Position numbers and translations under genes: made by a program
Assembly (NCBI GenBank): GCA_033065855.1
Contig: JAVXUO010002397.1
Span: 62,001 to 126,000, forward strand
Length of the DNA: 64,000 nucleotides
Source: Escallonia rubra
Lineage: Eukaryota; Streptophyta; Magnoliopsida; Escalloniales; Escalloniaceae
Direction of reading: 5' to 3'
Part shown: piece after piece, positions 33,113 to 58,519 of the stretch
Layout: each line of letters opens with the position of its first letter
Position numbering within the stretch: the first letter of the stretch is position 1
Notes under the pieces: generated by a model
Seen by the model: only the letters and a program-made list of their open reading frames with translations
Told to the model about the DNA's origin: nothing
Database searches by the model: none

Positions 33113-33156
33113 ACAATCTTCAACTATGGTGTTCCGTATCAATTAATGCAGCTTTC

Positions 33157-33164
33157 TATAAATA
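33157..33164 (+). promoter_or_regulatory. TATA box of LEA_2 copy 4
   Basis: TATAAATA in TTTCTATAAATACCTC, 154 bp before the start codon chosen here. Confidence 0.8.
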
Positions 33165-33310
33165 CCTCTTCAAGACCCTTCCATAACCCACACAACCATC
33201 CATCAAAGGCTTCAAATCTTTCTCTAATCTCCCGCACACAAGCACCCACTTAGTCATATACGTCCACTGCCTGTTAAGAGTACTATTTGGTTTCCTTAAA
33301 GAATCAGAAG

Positions 33311-33949
33311 ATGGCAGAGAAACAGGCGCAACTACCCCTTCAAACCAACCCTTATGGCAGAGCTGATGAAGAGGTGGCTCAGTCCAGAGCCGACGAGCTT
33401 CGCCGCCAGAAAATCAAGAAGTATGTCATCTATGGTGTCATCTTTGTGATTTTTCAAGTCTTTGTCTTGACCATCATGGGGATGACCATAATGAAGTTCA
33501 GGAACCCCAAGTTCCGGGTCCGGTCTGCCACATTCGAGGGTACTTTTGACGTCGGGACACCGGAAAATCCATCGTTCAACATCGCTATGAACACCAAATT
33601 CGGTATCCAAAACAACAACTTCGGTCCACTCAAGTACCAGAACACCACGGTTGACTTCTACTACAGGGGCACGAAGGTGGGAGAGGCTTTCCTTCGTCGC
33701 AGGACAGCAAATATTAGAAACACGAGGAAGGTGGATGTGATGGTGAACTTGTCATCTACCAATCTAACAAGCACAACGGAGCTGGCAACTGATATCAGTT
33801 CCGGGTTTTTAACGTTGAGCAGCCAATCGAGAATCAGAGGGAAGGTGACAATCATGTTCATGATGAAGAAGAACAGAGCCTCCAATATGAACTGCACCAT
33901 GGACGTTGCCCTGGCGACCAAGCAGCTCCAGAACTTGAAATGCAAGTGA
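33311..33949 (+). CDS. LEA_2 domain membrane protein, array copy 4 (most diverged)
   Basis: 212 aa from the ATG at 33311, chosen because MAEKQA aligns with the start of the other three copies. An in-frame ATG at 33287 would add eight residues (MVSLKNQK) without support from the paralogues. It differs at roughly 10 percent of positions: LQTNPYGRADEE, RSATFEGTFDVGTPENPSFN, NTKFGIQ, SGFLTLSSQSRIRG. Membrane segment, sequons and LEA_2 domain are kept. The promoter shares the general plan but has its own (ACT)n tract, and a G-rich 3'UTR (34019-34041) is unique to it. This is likely the oldest unit or one with a distinct expression pattern. Confidence 0.92.
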   Translation: MAEKQAQLPLQTNPYGRADEEVAQSRADELRRQKIKKYVIYGVIFVIFQVFVLTIMGMTIMKFRNPKFRVRSATFEGTFDVGTPENPSFNIAMNTKFGIQNNNFGPLKYQNTTVDFYYRGTKVGEAFLRRRTANIRNTRKVDVMVNLSSTNLTSTTELATDISSGFLTLSSQSRIRGKVTIMFMMKKNRASNMNCTMDVALATKQLQNLKCK

Positions 33950-34020
33950 TTTATGTTTGTGTTCCCTCTTAATTAAGCTCCATGTTCAGAGGTTTGGTTT
34001 TTGTTTCACATTTTTTGAGA

Positions 34021-34767
34021 GGGGAGGGGGTGGGGGTGGGCAGTGATTCATGTTTATGTAGTTTGTGGTTTGTCCATTCTTTCGCATTGCGATTGTGAAA
34101 TTTATACTCATATTGAATGATATTTGGTTGTGCTTGTATCTTACTCCTACTTCTAGAATTATTATTTTCCTTTTTGAGTCAACTTTAAAATTTTCATTAA
34201 CATAATACGGAGCATTAAGTATGAATATAAACTTTTACTGACGTCCTGATACATATAGAAGAACTGATATAAAAACAAAACAATAACCTATAACGCGACC
34301 ACCCCGTCACCCGACGATCCCAACCTGGGGAAGTCAGAGCTATCACTTGAACTTTGTAGAGTTATTGAATTCAGTAGGAGAGTATTGCAGGGCAATGGGG
34401 GGCACTAACATAGAAAGAAACAAGTTGTAGGCCTATCTCTTGAAAACTTGTACAGGTTATCACCTTAGTTAACCTAAAACTAAATAACAAGTGGGTTTAA
34501 ATACAAAATGTATGACCAAAAATTGATTATCATTAACTAAAAGAATGTATCGTCAACTTAGCTATACAATATGCCTGTAGCCGAACGGCCAGCAAGTCCA
34601 CCGCTCCTATAGCAGTCTCTTATTCTCCTTAAAAGAACAAACTAAACTTCACATTTCTTCAAGAAACAAATTACAAAATTAGTTAGCAGTGTAGTGTGGT
34701 CTCTCGGAAGAGGAAGATGGGTTAGAGCTCCTCGCGGAGAAATAATGGCTATACTCTTGTGTGTAAC
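34021..34767. other. Convergent interval between LEA_2 copy 4 and the ATX gene
   Basis: 3'UTR of LEA_2 copy 4 with GGGGAGGGGGTGGGGGTGGG at 34021-34041, then AT-rich DNA and the ATX 3'UTR in the other orientation. No additional gene. Confidence 0.6.
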
Positions 34768-47715
<12,948 letters not shown>

Positions 47716-48010
47716 CTCCCCTCAATCGCCAATTCGCCCTCCAAAGCCCTAATTCTACCGAATTCGAAACCCTAATTCATCTACTCGAAGCAAACAGGAA
47801 GAGTTTACACACGCCACAGAGAGAGAAGGAAAGCAAATTTTCTCGAGAAACCCACGGTAAAAGATTGAAACGAGAGCCGGATTCCCATTAACGAGAGAAA
47901 ATTGAGCGGGAAAATTGCCTGCCGTGATGAAGCAGAGATGGGTGTGTGTGTGTGTAAATAGGGGATCTCTGTTCTAACTGCTAACGAGTCGACGAGAGAG
48001 AGAGAGCGCT
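47716..48010 (-). promoter_or_regulatory. ATX 5'UTR and proximal promoter
   Basis: Upstream of the ATX start the minus strand reads GAATTAGGGTTTCGAATTCG, then purine/pyrimidine-biased leader sequence up to GA and GT repeats at 47941-48007. No TATA box was seen, consistent with a broadly expressed chromatin gene. Confidence 0.5.
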
Positions 48011-50640
48011 AATAAACAGACTTTTCTTATTGTATTTTATGGTCTTCTAAAGTAGATAAAATTTTGATCCAACTCTGCAAAGCAATTCTTTTTAAAACAA
48101 AGGGGGAAGGAGAGATTTTTGGGAAAGAGGATATATGCATATATAGATACAGTCCTGCATATGTATAGGTGAGTCAGAGAGAGAGAGAGAGAGATAGAGG
48201 GGCAAGTTATGATTGTGAAAGTTGAGTAATGCAAATACAACTAGGAGTATATGTATAATGCTGACGCGTGCTTGGGGTCCAACCTCAACCTACGGTGGCA
48301 AGCTGGCGGTGGCGGTGGGTGAGCCATGTCCATGAGCCATGGTGGTACGTACGTGGGTCTTCTCTTCAGCAAGAGGGAATGAATGACATGACAAGAGTAA
48401 GCTCCAAGAAAGTTGGCAGCAAGTTTCTGTTTTGTGCACAAAAATTACAACTTTTGGCTAAGAACTTTTGTGGGTGTTCGAGAGTGGTTACCGTGGCTCG
48501 TCGAGACTGTTGACATGGAATCAAGGTCATGTCTATGGAGTTTAGGTGTGCGAGAGCTTTGGTCTGAAGTGGGTGAGCAACGTCCGTGAAGAAGAGGCAC
48601 AAGTTTGAAACTTTGAGGGCCAGTTTATTGGCGGGGGTGATTAGGGAACATGGTGCCACCTTTTATGGGACATAATCTTGCTCAACACTGTTAATAAATA
48701 AGGGGTAAGAAAATCATACTTAAAAATAGTATAAAAAGAAAAAGTTGTTCTTAGAATTTTGGGATTCAGACTATTGCTCTCTGTTTTGAGGGACGAATGA
48801 TGAGATTGAAGAGGGTAAATTGGTGGGTCTTACTGTGGGTGTGTCCAAGATTTTGTTGGGGGTGGCAGGTGATTTGGGTCTGTGTAAAAGATGCTGTAGA
48901 GGTCGATGGGTTGATTGTTAGAGTTGTGTTGCCAAAGATGCCGCCCATGGGGGAAAAAGGTCATACTTGGTGGTGTTGGCAAAGGCAAAAAAGTGGTACT
49001 AGGGGTGCATACATTTCTCCGCCCGTTGACCAGAGCTGCGTTTCAGCAATGTTATGTCATTTTTAATTGTTTTTCTTCTCTACGGAACCCAAGTGAGTTT
49101 CAGGTTACTGTTTCGGTTGCTATTAGCTGGAATCGGCAGAACTAGTGGCAGGCATGGCCTTAAAACGTGCGAGAGGGTGGCCAAAAACTCCGGTTAGGAA
49201 TTTTAATTACACGGAAGCGGCTGAAAAAATGAAAAATTATTCACCTTCGGCTGTGATTTTGGATGAACTTTTTTGCCACTTTTCACGGTGGGAAAGACGG
49301 AAAGTCTATTGGGCTGTCTACATCATAAGTCTAGGAAATCGAGTTCGTTACGGCGGTTCGCGCTGTCGATCGATGATTTTTTTAGTTGGTAAAAGAAACT
49401 GAAAAATAAAATGTGGAGTCTCCAGCTGATAATTGAAGTATTGGGGACAATTTTATGTCATGTGTGAGGCAATTTTTTATGAAAATTGTTGTAGCTTTTT
49501 GGTAGATGGGTCACTGCACAAGAAGATTCTTTTTCAAAATGACAAAAATGCTGTGGCAGGTAATGGAAGCGTTTACCTTATTTCGTCGCTTGAAGTTTCT
49601 TCTTGACACATGCAAGCTGCACAGAGAGATGAAGAAGAGCAAGGAGAAAGGGGAGAGAGTGATGAGGACTCTTTTAGGCAGCCACAAGCTTCTAATCTAG
49701 GTAAAGATGGCTGGGGTAAAAAACAAGTCGATTTACATACAGAGACTCCATTATTGCCTTGTTAAAGAGCAACTGGATTGACAGCTCTGGGTTTAATAGC
49801 TTTGATCCAAGATGGAAGGATCGGAAGGAGATGGAAGCCACCGGACGTGCTGAATGCCCGAATTTGGGCAGGATGAATGTAAAGCCATGAGTGGTCAAAA
49901 GTCAAACAAATGTGTAGGTTGATGAAGTTGAGAACGGCGGTGTTGAAAGGGGGCCAGGGCAGTTCTTTTCTCTAGATACCCATTTGTGCTTAAAGTGAGT
50001 CAATATGCTACGAGTATCGCTGATCACGAAGCGTAACAAAAATTATTAAACACGATTTTTGGGTGATAATCCGTGCTATCTTCAACTCGCCTACATCTTG
50101 TGGACAGCCGATTTCAAGTCCGGATAAAAGTGTTATCAATCTTATGTATTACTCAAACCGTGGCTGGCTTGGCCCTTCTCGAGTGTCTACAGAGCCCCAG
50201 GGGTGTGTGCATCTGGACTCTGGACTAAAAATGAAAGGTTGTTCTCTGATTAACCCCTAATACAGATAGGACTAGGAGAGTACATTGAACAGTTCTGTAC
50301 AATATCTGGAGCTGCAAATCACGAGGTTAATATGAAAAACCTCAGAATTTTGGTTTTCTTGTGATGATACTGAAGGGTTCTCCACCTCTCTCCTTCCTTA
50401 CTGATAGAAACAGTGATTTTGGACTCAACATTACACTGATAGATGACTGTGTTTGAAGATTTTCGGTAAAACAGCTTGTCCATTTGTTCTAAGTTTGCTT
50501 CCACCCATTTGTTAAGGGATTGAACATACGCAACAGAAACACCATCAGGTGTACTTCATACATTCATACTGCATGAGTCAGAAGCAAAACAGAGGAGAAA
50601 TACCACGACTCATTACATATATAAACTACGAGGACTGATT
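48011..50640. other. Intergenic region between ATX and the CCT-motif gene
   Basis: About 2.6 kb with GA repeats at 48176-48197 and scattered short frames (49145-49402 has 85 codons) but no recognisable domain, splice structure or transposon terminus. No gene is supported. Confidence 0.5.
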
Positions 50641-50876
50641 GCTTTTATTCAACAAAGTTATATACAACTCCAGTTAAACAATGCCATCTACAAAAAGGAG
50701 ATTATTGCAACTAATAAGAGCTCCACTAGTTTGCGCCTTCGGGGGCACCAGCTTATTGAGCAAACCTGTCGAAGAGTTGACTGAGGTCATGACAGGCTTA
50801 AACTACCATGGATCTCGTTCATCAAGTCTACAGCTACTGCATTCCTACGTTTCTTCTTACGGTTGAGAGTTAATGT

Positions 50877-53800
50877 TTACTGCTTTCTTGAAATTTCCGA
50901 TTCGTCAGTCTTCGCAAACCTTCCACGGACTCTCGGCTGACTGTCGGCTAGAGCCTTCCTGCAAGCATACTGAAGCAAACACCGTGTAAGTGTATTATTT
51001 CAAGAGGAAGCGCACAATTTTTTTCCGAAATCACGCTAGAGATATGAAGGAGCATACTAAAGTAGTGGACAGGCGATGGGATGAGGTTTCTTAAAGTATT
51101 CGATTAATCTCCTGACCAATTGGTTGAAGACATGTTGGTCAAGCACATTACATTTGGTATCATAAATCCGTAGTCTGCTGAAGTGAAGGAACCCCAAGAG
51201 TTGCTATGTAAAAGTGCCCCAAGCTACCTAAGAGAAAGCTACCTGGAGTGAATAGTGAGCCGTACCAAGGGAAGAAAATGAGATATCACCACTAGAGTGG
51301 GAACAGAATCTAAGTTCACAATCTGAACAGTACTTAGCTCTAATTGTACTGGTCAACTTTGTGGCGCCTACGCAGCGATTAAGCAAGAGAAAAACCCAGG
51401 GCACTGCCCAAGATTTTGCTTAAGGGCATATTGCCCTAGGATGTTTGCACTTTACCACACTCGACTTCAAAAAATTTCAGTGAACCTTCTTGAACTAATC
51501 AAATGTACAAAATGTAGACTATGGCGCAATATGAGGCAACAAAGCCTCTTAACTTTTTAGAAATAGCAAAATTTTAAAAAAAGTCGCTAAAGCTTGGCTT
51601 TTGCCCAATTTTCTTGAAGTAGGAGGCTTGCTGCAACCTTTTAAGCTATAAAGCGAGGTAACTGCAATTGTTCCAAAGTAGACGGGAGGCGAAGTGCTAT
51701 AAATCCTATTGTGTACAAATCAGATTCACAAAACATTTAGTATAAGCTCAACCATCTAAGTTCATATTGTCAGTTGGCTATTGAAACTGCCACCATAACC
51801 GAAACTATGCCCAGCAGAGCAATTTTCAGGTGAGTAATGTTCCCGTTTATTACTATACGCATACCCTTTATGCCAGGGCCAGGGGTATGGCAGATGAACT
51901 TCGTGCATGTCCCCTTGTGGCACAACGAGAGAGACGTCCCATTCTAAGAGCTGATGATGCAATTAATGGGATATCACAAAAAAAAAAAAGCATAGCAAAA
52001 AAGACTGCCCAGTATTCACCTTAATTTTCCTGCCAAAGTTCCTCTTGTTCTTCTTATTCCTGTATCTGGAAAGCTTTTGCCTGCGATCTTCTGTGGTGCA
52101 ATTGGTGAATAGTTGTGGCTGCCCGAGGGGGGAATGGATGAGGCTCACATTACCATTAGCAAGATTCTGTCATAAAAACTCAGTATCAATGACCCTGTCC
52201 CATCCTGTTAAATGACCAGAAACATCTAAACAATTCTCAGTTTGTAGACTTCGTCACAAAACCAATATATGCCCAGGGCTATATCACAGATGTATATTGA
52301 CAGACTGCAGGTGGTTTGTTGCAGACGCTCAGAAAAAGGAGAACTGACATCTAAAAGGGTAGATCTAAAAAGGAGCAAAAGATGACAAGAGATTTACTCC
52401 ATAATAAAAACGAAATGGGTTCATAATGCTTTTGTGTAGAGCTAAGCATTGATCAGGGTACTCTGTAGTGATGATAGATTGACCGTTGAACCATTACCTT
52501 AAAACATCACAAGAAGCACGAAATATCTCTCGTTCAAACATTGCGATATTTTTACCACCCTCCTGACATTTTTACAGAAACTCCTGTAAATCTGTAAGTG
52601 AAAAATTGTTTGATCTGAACCTTACTTTCTATTTCCAGCTAGTTCAGCACATGGCATTCATTGCTAGTTATACTCCATCATTGCAAAATGTTGCCACTGG
52701 ATTTCTTCCGTATTGCCCTTGATATAGTAGGGTTCAAGGCTTAAGCTGTCTTGCATGATTCTGCTTCTTACATCTGTTTACAGTACGATTGGACTACCAA
52801 GGACCATGGACATATGGTGCTATAAAGAATGTAAAGGTTAAGTGAACAAGTGCTTTTAAATACTAGGCACATTAATTGTTTCATAGACGAGTCGCATTCG
52901 CATTTCCATCGTCATCTTTCTCTTCCTGTTTCTTTTCCAAATTGATGAGACAAAATTTCTTCCAGGTCGTTAAACTCTTCATCTATTACCTATGGAGTTT
53001 GATCCTTACATTTCCCACAAATCACTTAAGAGGCCCCAATTCAAGTAAATCAGAGAAAATATACATAAAATAGAAATACAACAGATAAGAAAATGCAAGA
53101 GGGTGACCTTTATGTCGCTGTCACTGTATGCCCTTCGCATCCCATAGACAGTCCCGAAGTCCACTCCAGGAAAATCGAGAAAGTTTGGCCGAATTGGGCC
53201 CCCCTGTGTCCACTCCATTGAGCTCAAACACTCTGAGCTAACGCTTTTCAGGAACTGTCCCTGAGATAATAATGACCCCTCGGCCATGGGGTTCTCATCT
53301 GTCCTGAAAGGAATCTTGATTTTCATGATCTCAGAAAGTGGAGTTTCTGATCCCTCCTTTGCCAAGATATCCTTCTTGCACTCGTAGTAAACCTCGCTCA
53401 GAAGTTGCTCAGTCTGGATTGATCCAATATCTGCAACCTTGAGTTCTTGGGGAGATAGGACATCTTCTCCACAAGACATCATTGAAATGGCAGCCGCCAT
53501 GGGATCAAGGCCAATCATTGGTTCTTCAATGATAGGTTCTGGAGCTTTGAAAAGATCCCCTTCACCCCCGAGATCATATTCCAAGATGGTGGAGGTCTGG
53601 ACCAAGTTGCCCTGAGTTAAAAGAAAGATATTATACACAATGCGTATAGAAAGCAGCAAAACAAAAAGGATCAGGGCTCCAAAACAGCCCCTAATCGAAG
53701 CAAAGACTCTACAAAAACACACTATTAAAGGTATGTTTAAAATAATACATCGTGCGTCACTACATCAAGACACATTTAAGATCTGAAAGTACCAAAGAAA

Positions 53801-56208
53801 AATGCACATACTAAAAAAACTTTAAGTAACAAAACTTCATCAGATCGCTTCACAAATTAACGTAGTGACTGAATTGACCATTATCCTCAATCCAGGTTCA
53901 CATTTTAAAAGTAGATATACTCCAGGATGCTGTTTAGGCAATCAGGATACTTTGACAACAATATGCAGAAAACCCCAGAAAGATAGCACGTAATTGTAAT
54001 TCACAAAATGGATGAAAAGCAATAGTTGAAAAGAAATGAATTTAACGACATAATTTGTGTACTTAAGCAAAGAACATTTTACCCGTATGCAGAAATTGTA
54101 ATAACTTCCAATTAGTAAGTCATACTTAATAGATGCCATACAGACTGAGGAGCTTGGAACATTGCACATACTTGCCAGGCACACACACATTCAACATCCG
54201 AAGAAGAATAGATCTAAAAGCTAAAAATAGTAAAAAAACAGTCTCCTGTACCCTAAACCTCAAAGCTGTCTCCTGCTGTTTTTTCCTTATTGTAACAATT
54301 GTAAAGAGAGATAAAATAAGTTCTTGACTTGTCTAATTGAATAACCTCCTCTAGCAATTTTTCACAAGTTTAAAAATCTAGGATAAAATAAATGCCCTGG
54401 GTCTTAAGATCAATCCAACCTATTAATCCTACGCATGTAAAGTTTGACCCATGGACCCTAAATGTCTTGTGGATCACTCCCTCCCGTTGTGTTCTACTCC
54501 TTGAACCCAGATGCTAACTTAACTGGCCTTCTCAGTGCATCTCCAAAAAATGTGCATCATGAGCTACTCCTAGAGTCTAAATCACTGTTTACATAGAAGT
54601 TGCAAGAGAATCTTTGATTGCTGAATATGAAATTTTCATGTAACATTGGACAGTTAATAGGCTTTCATTCACGTACTAAACCAAAACAATCAAACGTTGA
54701 ATAGAGCACAACCATGTATCATGTACGATACAAATCAGATGCTGGACTAGAGCTGCATAGTCATGCATGATAGCAGGAGGACGATGTGGAGATTCTTATT
54801 CCGAGATATCTATGGAGTCAATACCTTACATTTTGGACCGAGGACGTTCCCAGGTCCTCTAAATCAATGGTAAGTGACTTACTTATTCAGTTATCCATCA
54901 CATGCACATGGAAAGTCGCCCTCGTTAGGCACTTCTGGGTATTGAGTATATTTCTTAAGGATCAACATATACGTGCTTGGCCAAAAATTTTGTATATGTG
55001 GCAGAATAATCTGCTAAGATAACAGATTCATTTCCAAAACAATTTTTTTATTTTTTTTTTGTCAAGAGGGGCTACAAAGACTAGGCTTGTCCCTAGAAAG
55101 TCAGGAGGGACGAGTCACTAGATGTTGTCACCTTAAAAATTATATGGTGAGGGATGGCCAAACCCTGAAAAGAGTTTCCTGAGGAAGAAGCAAGAGTTAG
55201 CTGCTGGCCTTAATAGTCAAGTAACTAGAAGTTCAAACCTTTCAAACACTCGAGAAGTGCATGACTATAAAAATAACCCATCTTCTCATAAGAGCAACCA
55301 AAAAGTGCAACTTTTCCAAGGGTATTTCCTTTTCCCCTTAACTGGTACTTCCACCAAACAAAAGCCATTGGAATAACAATAGAAGAAGCAGCTTAGCTTT
55401 TGCTTTCCTCCATCTTTTTCCTCTTTGATCTTTTTAAGTGCGCTGAAAAGTGAATCCTCAACACCAAGTTGATATAAGAAAATCTGATAAAATCAAAGAT
55501 CCAAGAAGGGGGGATAGAGAAGAAATCCCTGGCAAAAATGTCTTTTCCTCTGAAGAAAATTAGAAAAGAGAGCGTGGAACACGGAAGTCATGATTGTGAT
55601 TTTATTTCAACTCTTCTGTCTTTCATTTTACAGATCCACAACATAATAATTATTCCAATACTTTCCATAAATGTCCCTTTCTCTTGCCCAAAGAAACATT
55701 TAATTCCATTCTATAAGTAAAAACCAAACACATGAACTAAAAGCAGTTCCCATACATACCCAGTTTGGATGCTGAAGAAAATATTCAAGAAAAACCTAAT
55801 GAATAAATACAGTTAAAAAAAGGCAAATCCCAGTAAATAAAGAGCAAACCTTTTCAAGAGCTTCTAAAAACGACTCAATTCTGAAATTTACTCCTGATAA
55901 TTCCAATGAACACAACCAAGTTTCAAAGCCCTTTATTCCAGTAAGTTCAGCAAATACAATTGAAGCATGAATTTTGCAAAAAAATCATACTCCAGACACA
56001 AAATGCTGATCATATTCAAACAAATAAACAAGAATAGCTGCATCCACACACAGAAAGAGAGAGACACACACACAGAGAGTTTACACAGTGTTGAAGAACT
56101 TACCATTGAATCACTTGGTTTATTACAGCACCAGAAATCCTCAAGCTGTTGAACTTCAAGTGAGAAGTTCTGGAAGTACGGAAACAGAAGCCCAGTTTCT
56201 GCATACAT
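50877..56208 (-). CDS. CCT-motif family (CMF) transcriptional regulator
   Basis: A nuclear CCT-domain protein of the CMF group (no B-box, no receiver domain). CCT domains bind DNA, often with NF-Y subunits, and many act in flowering or sugar and circadian responses; the role here is not known. Exons, 5' to 3': 56208-56104, 53611-53108, 52166-52020 and 50969-50877, giving 282 aa in phase. The N-terminus MYAETGLLFPYFQNFS is a conserved CMF start. The middle has acidic patches and the conserved FGTVYGMRRAYSDSDIK, and the CCT domain (about residues 225-268) reads RRQKLSRYRNKKNKRNFGRK then KYACRKALADSQPRVRGRF, split by the last intron. Introns are large (about 2.5, 0.9 and 1.05 kb). There is a TATA box at 56322-56329. 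Confidence 0.9.
53612..56103 (-). other. 2.5-kb first intron of the CCT-motif gene
   Basis: AT-rich and noncoding; short frames only. Long first introns often contain regulatory elements, but no specific motif is claimed. No transposon ends were recognised. Confidence 0.5.
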
Positions 56209-56321
56209 TTTTACTTTGCTTTGCTCTGTCTGTCGCTCCAACCTCTTCTTGTCTCCTTCTTTCTCCTCTCTCCAAAAGAACAGGCTTCAAAGCAGAGCTG
56301 CTTCAATGGAGAAGGAGACCC

Positions 56322-56329
56322 TTTTTATA
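56322..56329 (-). promoter_or_regulatory. TATA box of the CCT-motif gene
   Basis: Minus strand TATAAAAA in TCTATAAAAAGGGTCTCC, 114 bp upstream of the start, predicting a leader of about 80 bp. Confidence 0.7.
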
Positions 56330-58140
56330 GAGAAATCCCTGGGCAAAAGAAAACAAGAACAGCTGCAGAGCAGCAGAACTGCCGTAATTTAGACAGAGAA
56401 AGTGGGTGAAAAGACACTATTTTGGTTGGTTCTTGGGGGCTTCAATTTTTATATATCGTAAGCTTGAGGGGGTTTCCAAAAACCAAATGGGTGATATATA
56501 ACTACAAAAATCAAGCTTGAGATAGTGAAAGAAATGAATAAAAAAGAGCATAAAACAACTTATAATATGAATGTGACAGAATATGATATAATGAGGACAA
56601 GGTGTAAAAGGGGACATCAACATCATTGATTGCCAATGTTATAATAGGCACATCTCCCAATGTGTCTCTATAATGCTAGGTTTTAATAGTAAACGAGTAA
56701 ATTATTTTGGGTATGGCATGCTTCATTTTTTTTTTTTGGGTGCAACTGGGGCATGCTTCATGTACCGGATGAAGAGCACCAAAGCTTGGATGTCTATTAT
56801 TTATGGTGCAACTGCACCTGCAATTTGCATCAATGTGCATGTTTCTGGAGCAAGCAGCATTGAGCAAGCAACATGTGCATCAGTCGTAGTAAATTACAAG
56901 TTGAGAAGTTGTAAGCAATTCTGTCAAATTTTTTATCATTAGTACTTACTATAACTGGCATTATAAAAAGTTAATCTAGGTTACTAATAAGTTATTTGTT
57001 ACGGAGTATCTTATAAAGTTTAAACGGTCAAAGCATGTGTCTAAGTCCTCGGTTAACGGATAGACAATTTGATATTAAGTGATAAATTAAAATACACTAT
57101 TACCAAGTACATAGATTAACGAAGAGCAAATTACGCTATTATAAAGAGGTAAATACATGTTCAAGCGAAAATAATCGATTGCGCAACAAAGAACTTTGAT
57201 ACCGTATTAAGTTATTAATTCCTTAAAAGTTTAAAGCAGTTAGATAATTGACCGAACAATATGGTTCGTTACAATTGTCACGACCAATCAAACGGTCAAA
57301 TCAACTTATGAACGAACCCTTCCGGTATCACCTCATAAGTTTCAGTAGTTTTACTTTAGTATAGGCGACTATGTGAATCTATTTGCCGAGGTTGATACGT
57401 TGAGAATTAATTGTATAGAATAGCTTATCTCGATCGCCTAATACTTAAGTATTTTATTGTAACTTGTTGCTTGGTATAAGCATTATCTTTTCCTTTTTCT
57501 TTTTTTCTTTGAACAGGGAGTCTCACAAAAAGGGCAATTGTGTCCACAACTCATATGCATCAGATATTTAAATTTACTATAGTTAATTTTTTGTTTCAGT
57601 GGTTGCCATTATTGGATGTCATTGTGATTATTATTGTTACTAGTATCATAGATTGGGCTCTTACTAAAATCCATCAAAGTCATTGTCAGGCAGGCATAAA
57701 TGGTAATGCTACCATTCAACCAGCTTAAGGTCAAAGAAATGCTTGATGCTCATTTGATGCCTTACTACTAGTCATAACATAATGCCAGTACTCTGTAGAG
57801 TATGAGGGTTTGTTTCTTAGGAACTCAAAACTGCAAAACTGGGTTGGCCTCTCTACCTCTCTCTCCCCCTCCCCTTTGGACTGACCAAACCAGTTTGAGT
57901 TCCTAATAAACATGCCCATCTCCTCTATTTGCTGAAGCTACTGCCCATAAGGCCTGGGGCGGATTGCATTAGTCTTACACTTAACTGATTAGCTTAATCT
58001 GCAAGTTTGTCATTCCAGTGACTTACATACAGTGCACTGGTGTACTAGTATATCACTGGACAGTGTGATTGCTATGGTGATTTTTCACCCTGTTGGTGCT
58101 CTCTGGGTAGCTTTTCACGTTTACGATTTCTTATTTTCAT
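56330..58140. other. Gene-poor intergenic DNA
   Basis: AT-rich with short frames only (56673-56942 and 57540-57728), none with a recognisable domain or splice context. Nothing further is supported. Confidence 0.5.
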
Positions 58141-58149
58141 AATTAAAAA

Positions 58150-58325
58150 AACAAAAAACAAGGAGTTTGATTTGGTTGGCAAGGAAGTTTGTTCTCTTCA
58201 TTGACTTCCTGGTTCGAATCTTGGAGCTGACAATCAGAGGAAAAATACTCCTCTGACTGCAATTAGATCGACGTGGAGAGTGCGCTCTTAAGATCGTCCT
58301 GAAATGAGATTTTGTTTCAATTGAC
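58150..58325 (+). mobile_element. SINE-like, tRNA-related element
   Basis: TTGGTTGGCAAGGAAG (A-box-like) is followed about 40 bp later by GGTTCGAATCTTGG, a strong B-box match, the arrangement of a tRNA-derived SINE head. It is not a tRNA: no acceptor or anticodon stems fit. The 3' end probably runs into the 92-bp repeat that follows. Confidence 0.4.
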
Positions 58326-58509
58326 GCTAAAGTCGGTCCGGAGAGACTTACCGTCTAGAAAGGCAAAAAACACTAAATAAGGTAGAAACGTGTAACCGCC
58401 ATGTGGGTTATGGTCAAGCTAAAGTCGGTCCGGAGAGACTTACCGTCTAGAAAGGCAAAAAACACTAAATAAGGTAGAAACATGTAACCGCCATGTGGGT
58501 TATGGTCAA
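58326..58509 (+). repeat. 92-bp tandem duplication
   Basis: GCTAAAGTCGGTCCGGAGAG starts at 58326 and again at 58418. The two 92-bp copies differ at one base that I can see (GAAACGTG against GAAACATG). It lies directly after the SINE-like head. Confidence 0.9.
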
Positions 58510-58519
58510 GCCCATGCTA

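Larger units (their letters stand above)
24268..34020 (+). repeat. Tandem array of four LEA_2 gene units
   Basis: Units begin at a shared CCTAATT motif at 24268, 26709, 30637 and 32937. Units 1 to 3 stay alike through promoter, gene and 3' spacer; unit 4 is more diverged. Start codons lie 346 bp into units 2 and 3, 423 bp into unit 1 (which has a 69-bp promoter duplication) and 374 bp into unit 4. Unit 2 is lengthened by about 1.5 kb of insertions. Confidence 0.9.

Noticed and set aside
33287-33310. Upstream in-frame start for LEA_2 copy 4
   Set aside because: The paralogues all begin at the equivalent of 33311; the eight extra residues have no counterpart.
58185-58205. tRNA gene suggested by GGTTCGAATC
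   Set aside because: No cloverleaf could be fitted around the B-box; a SINE-like origin is more likely.
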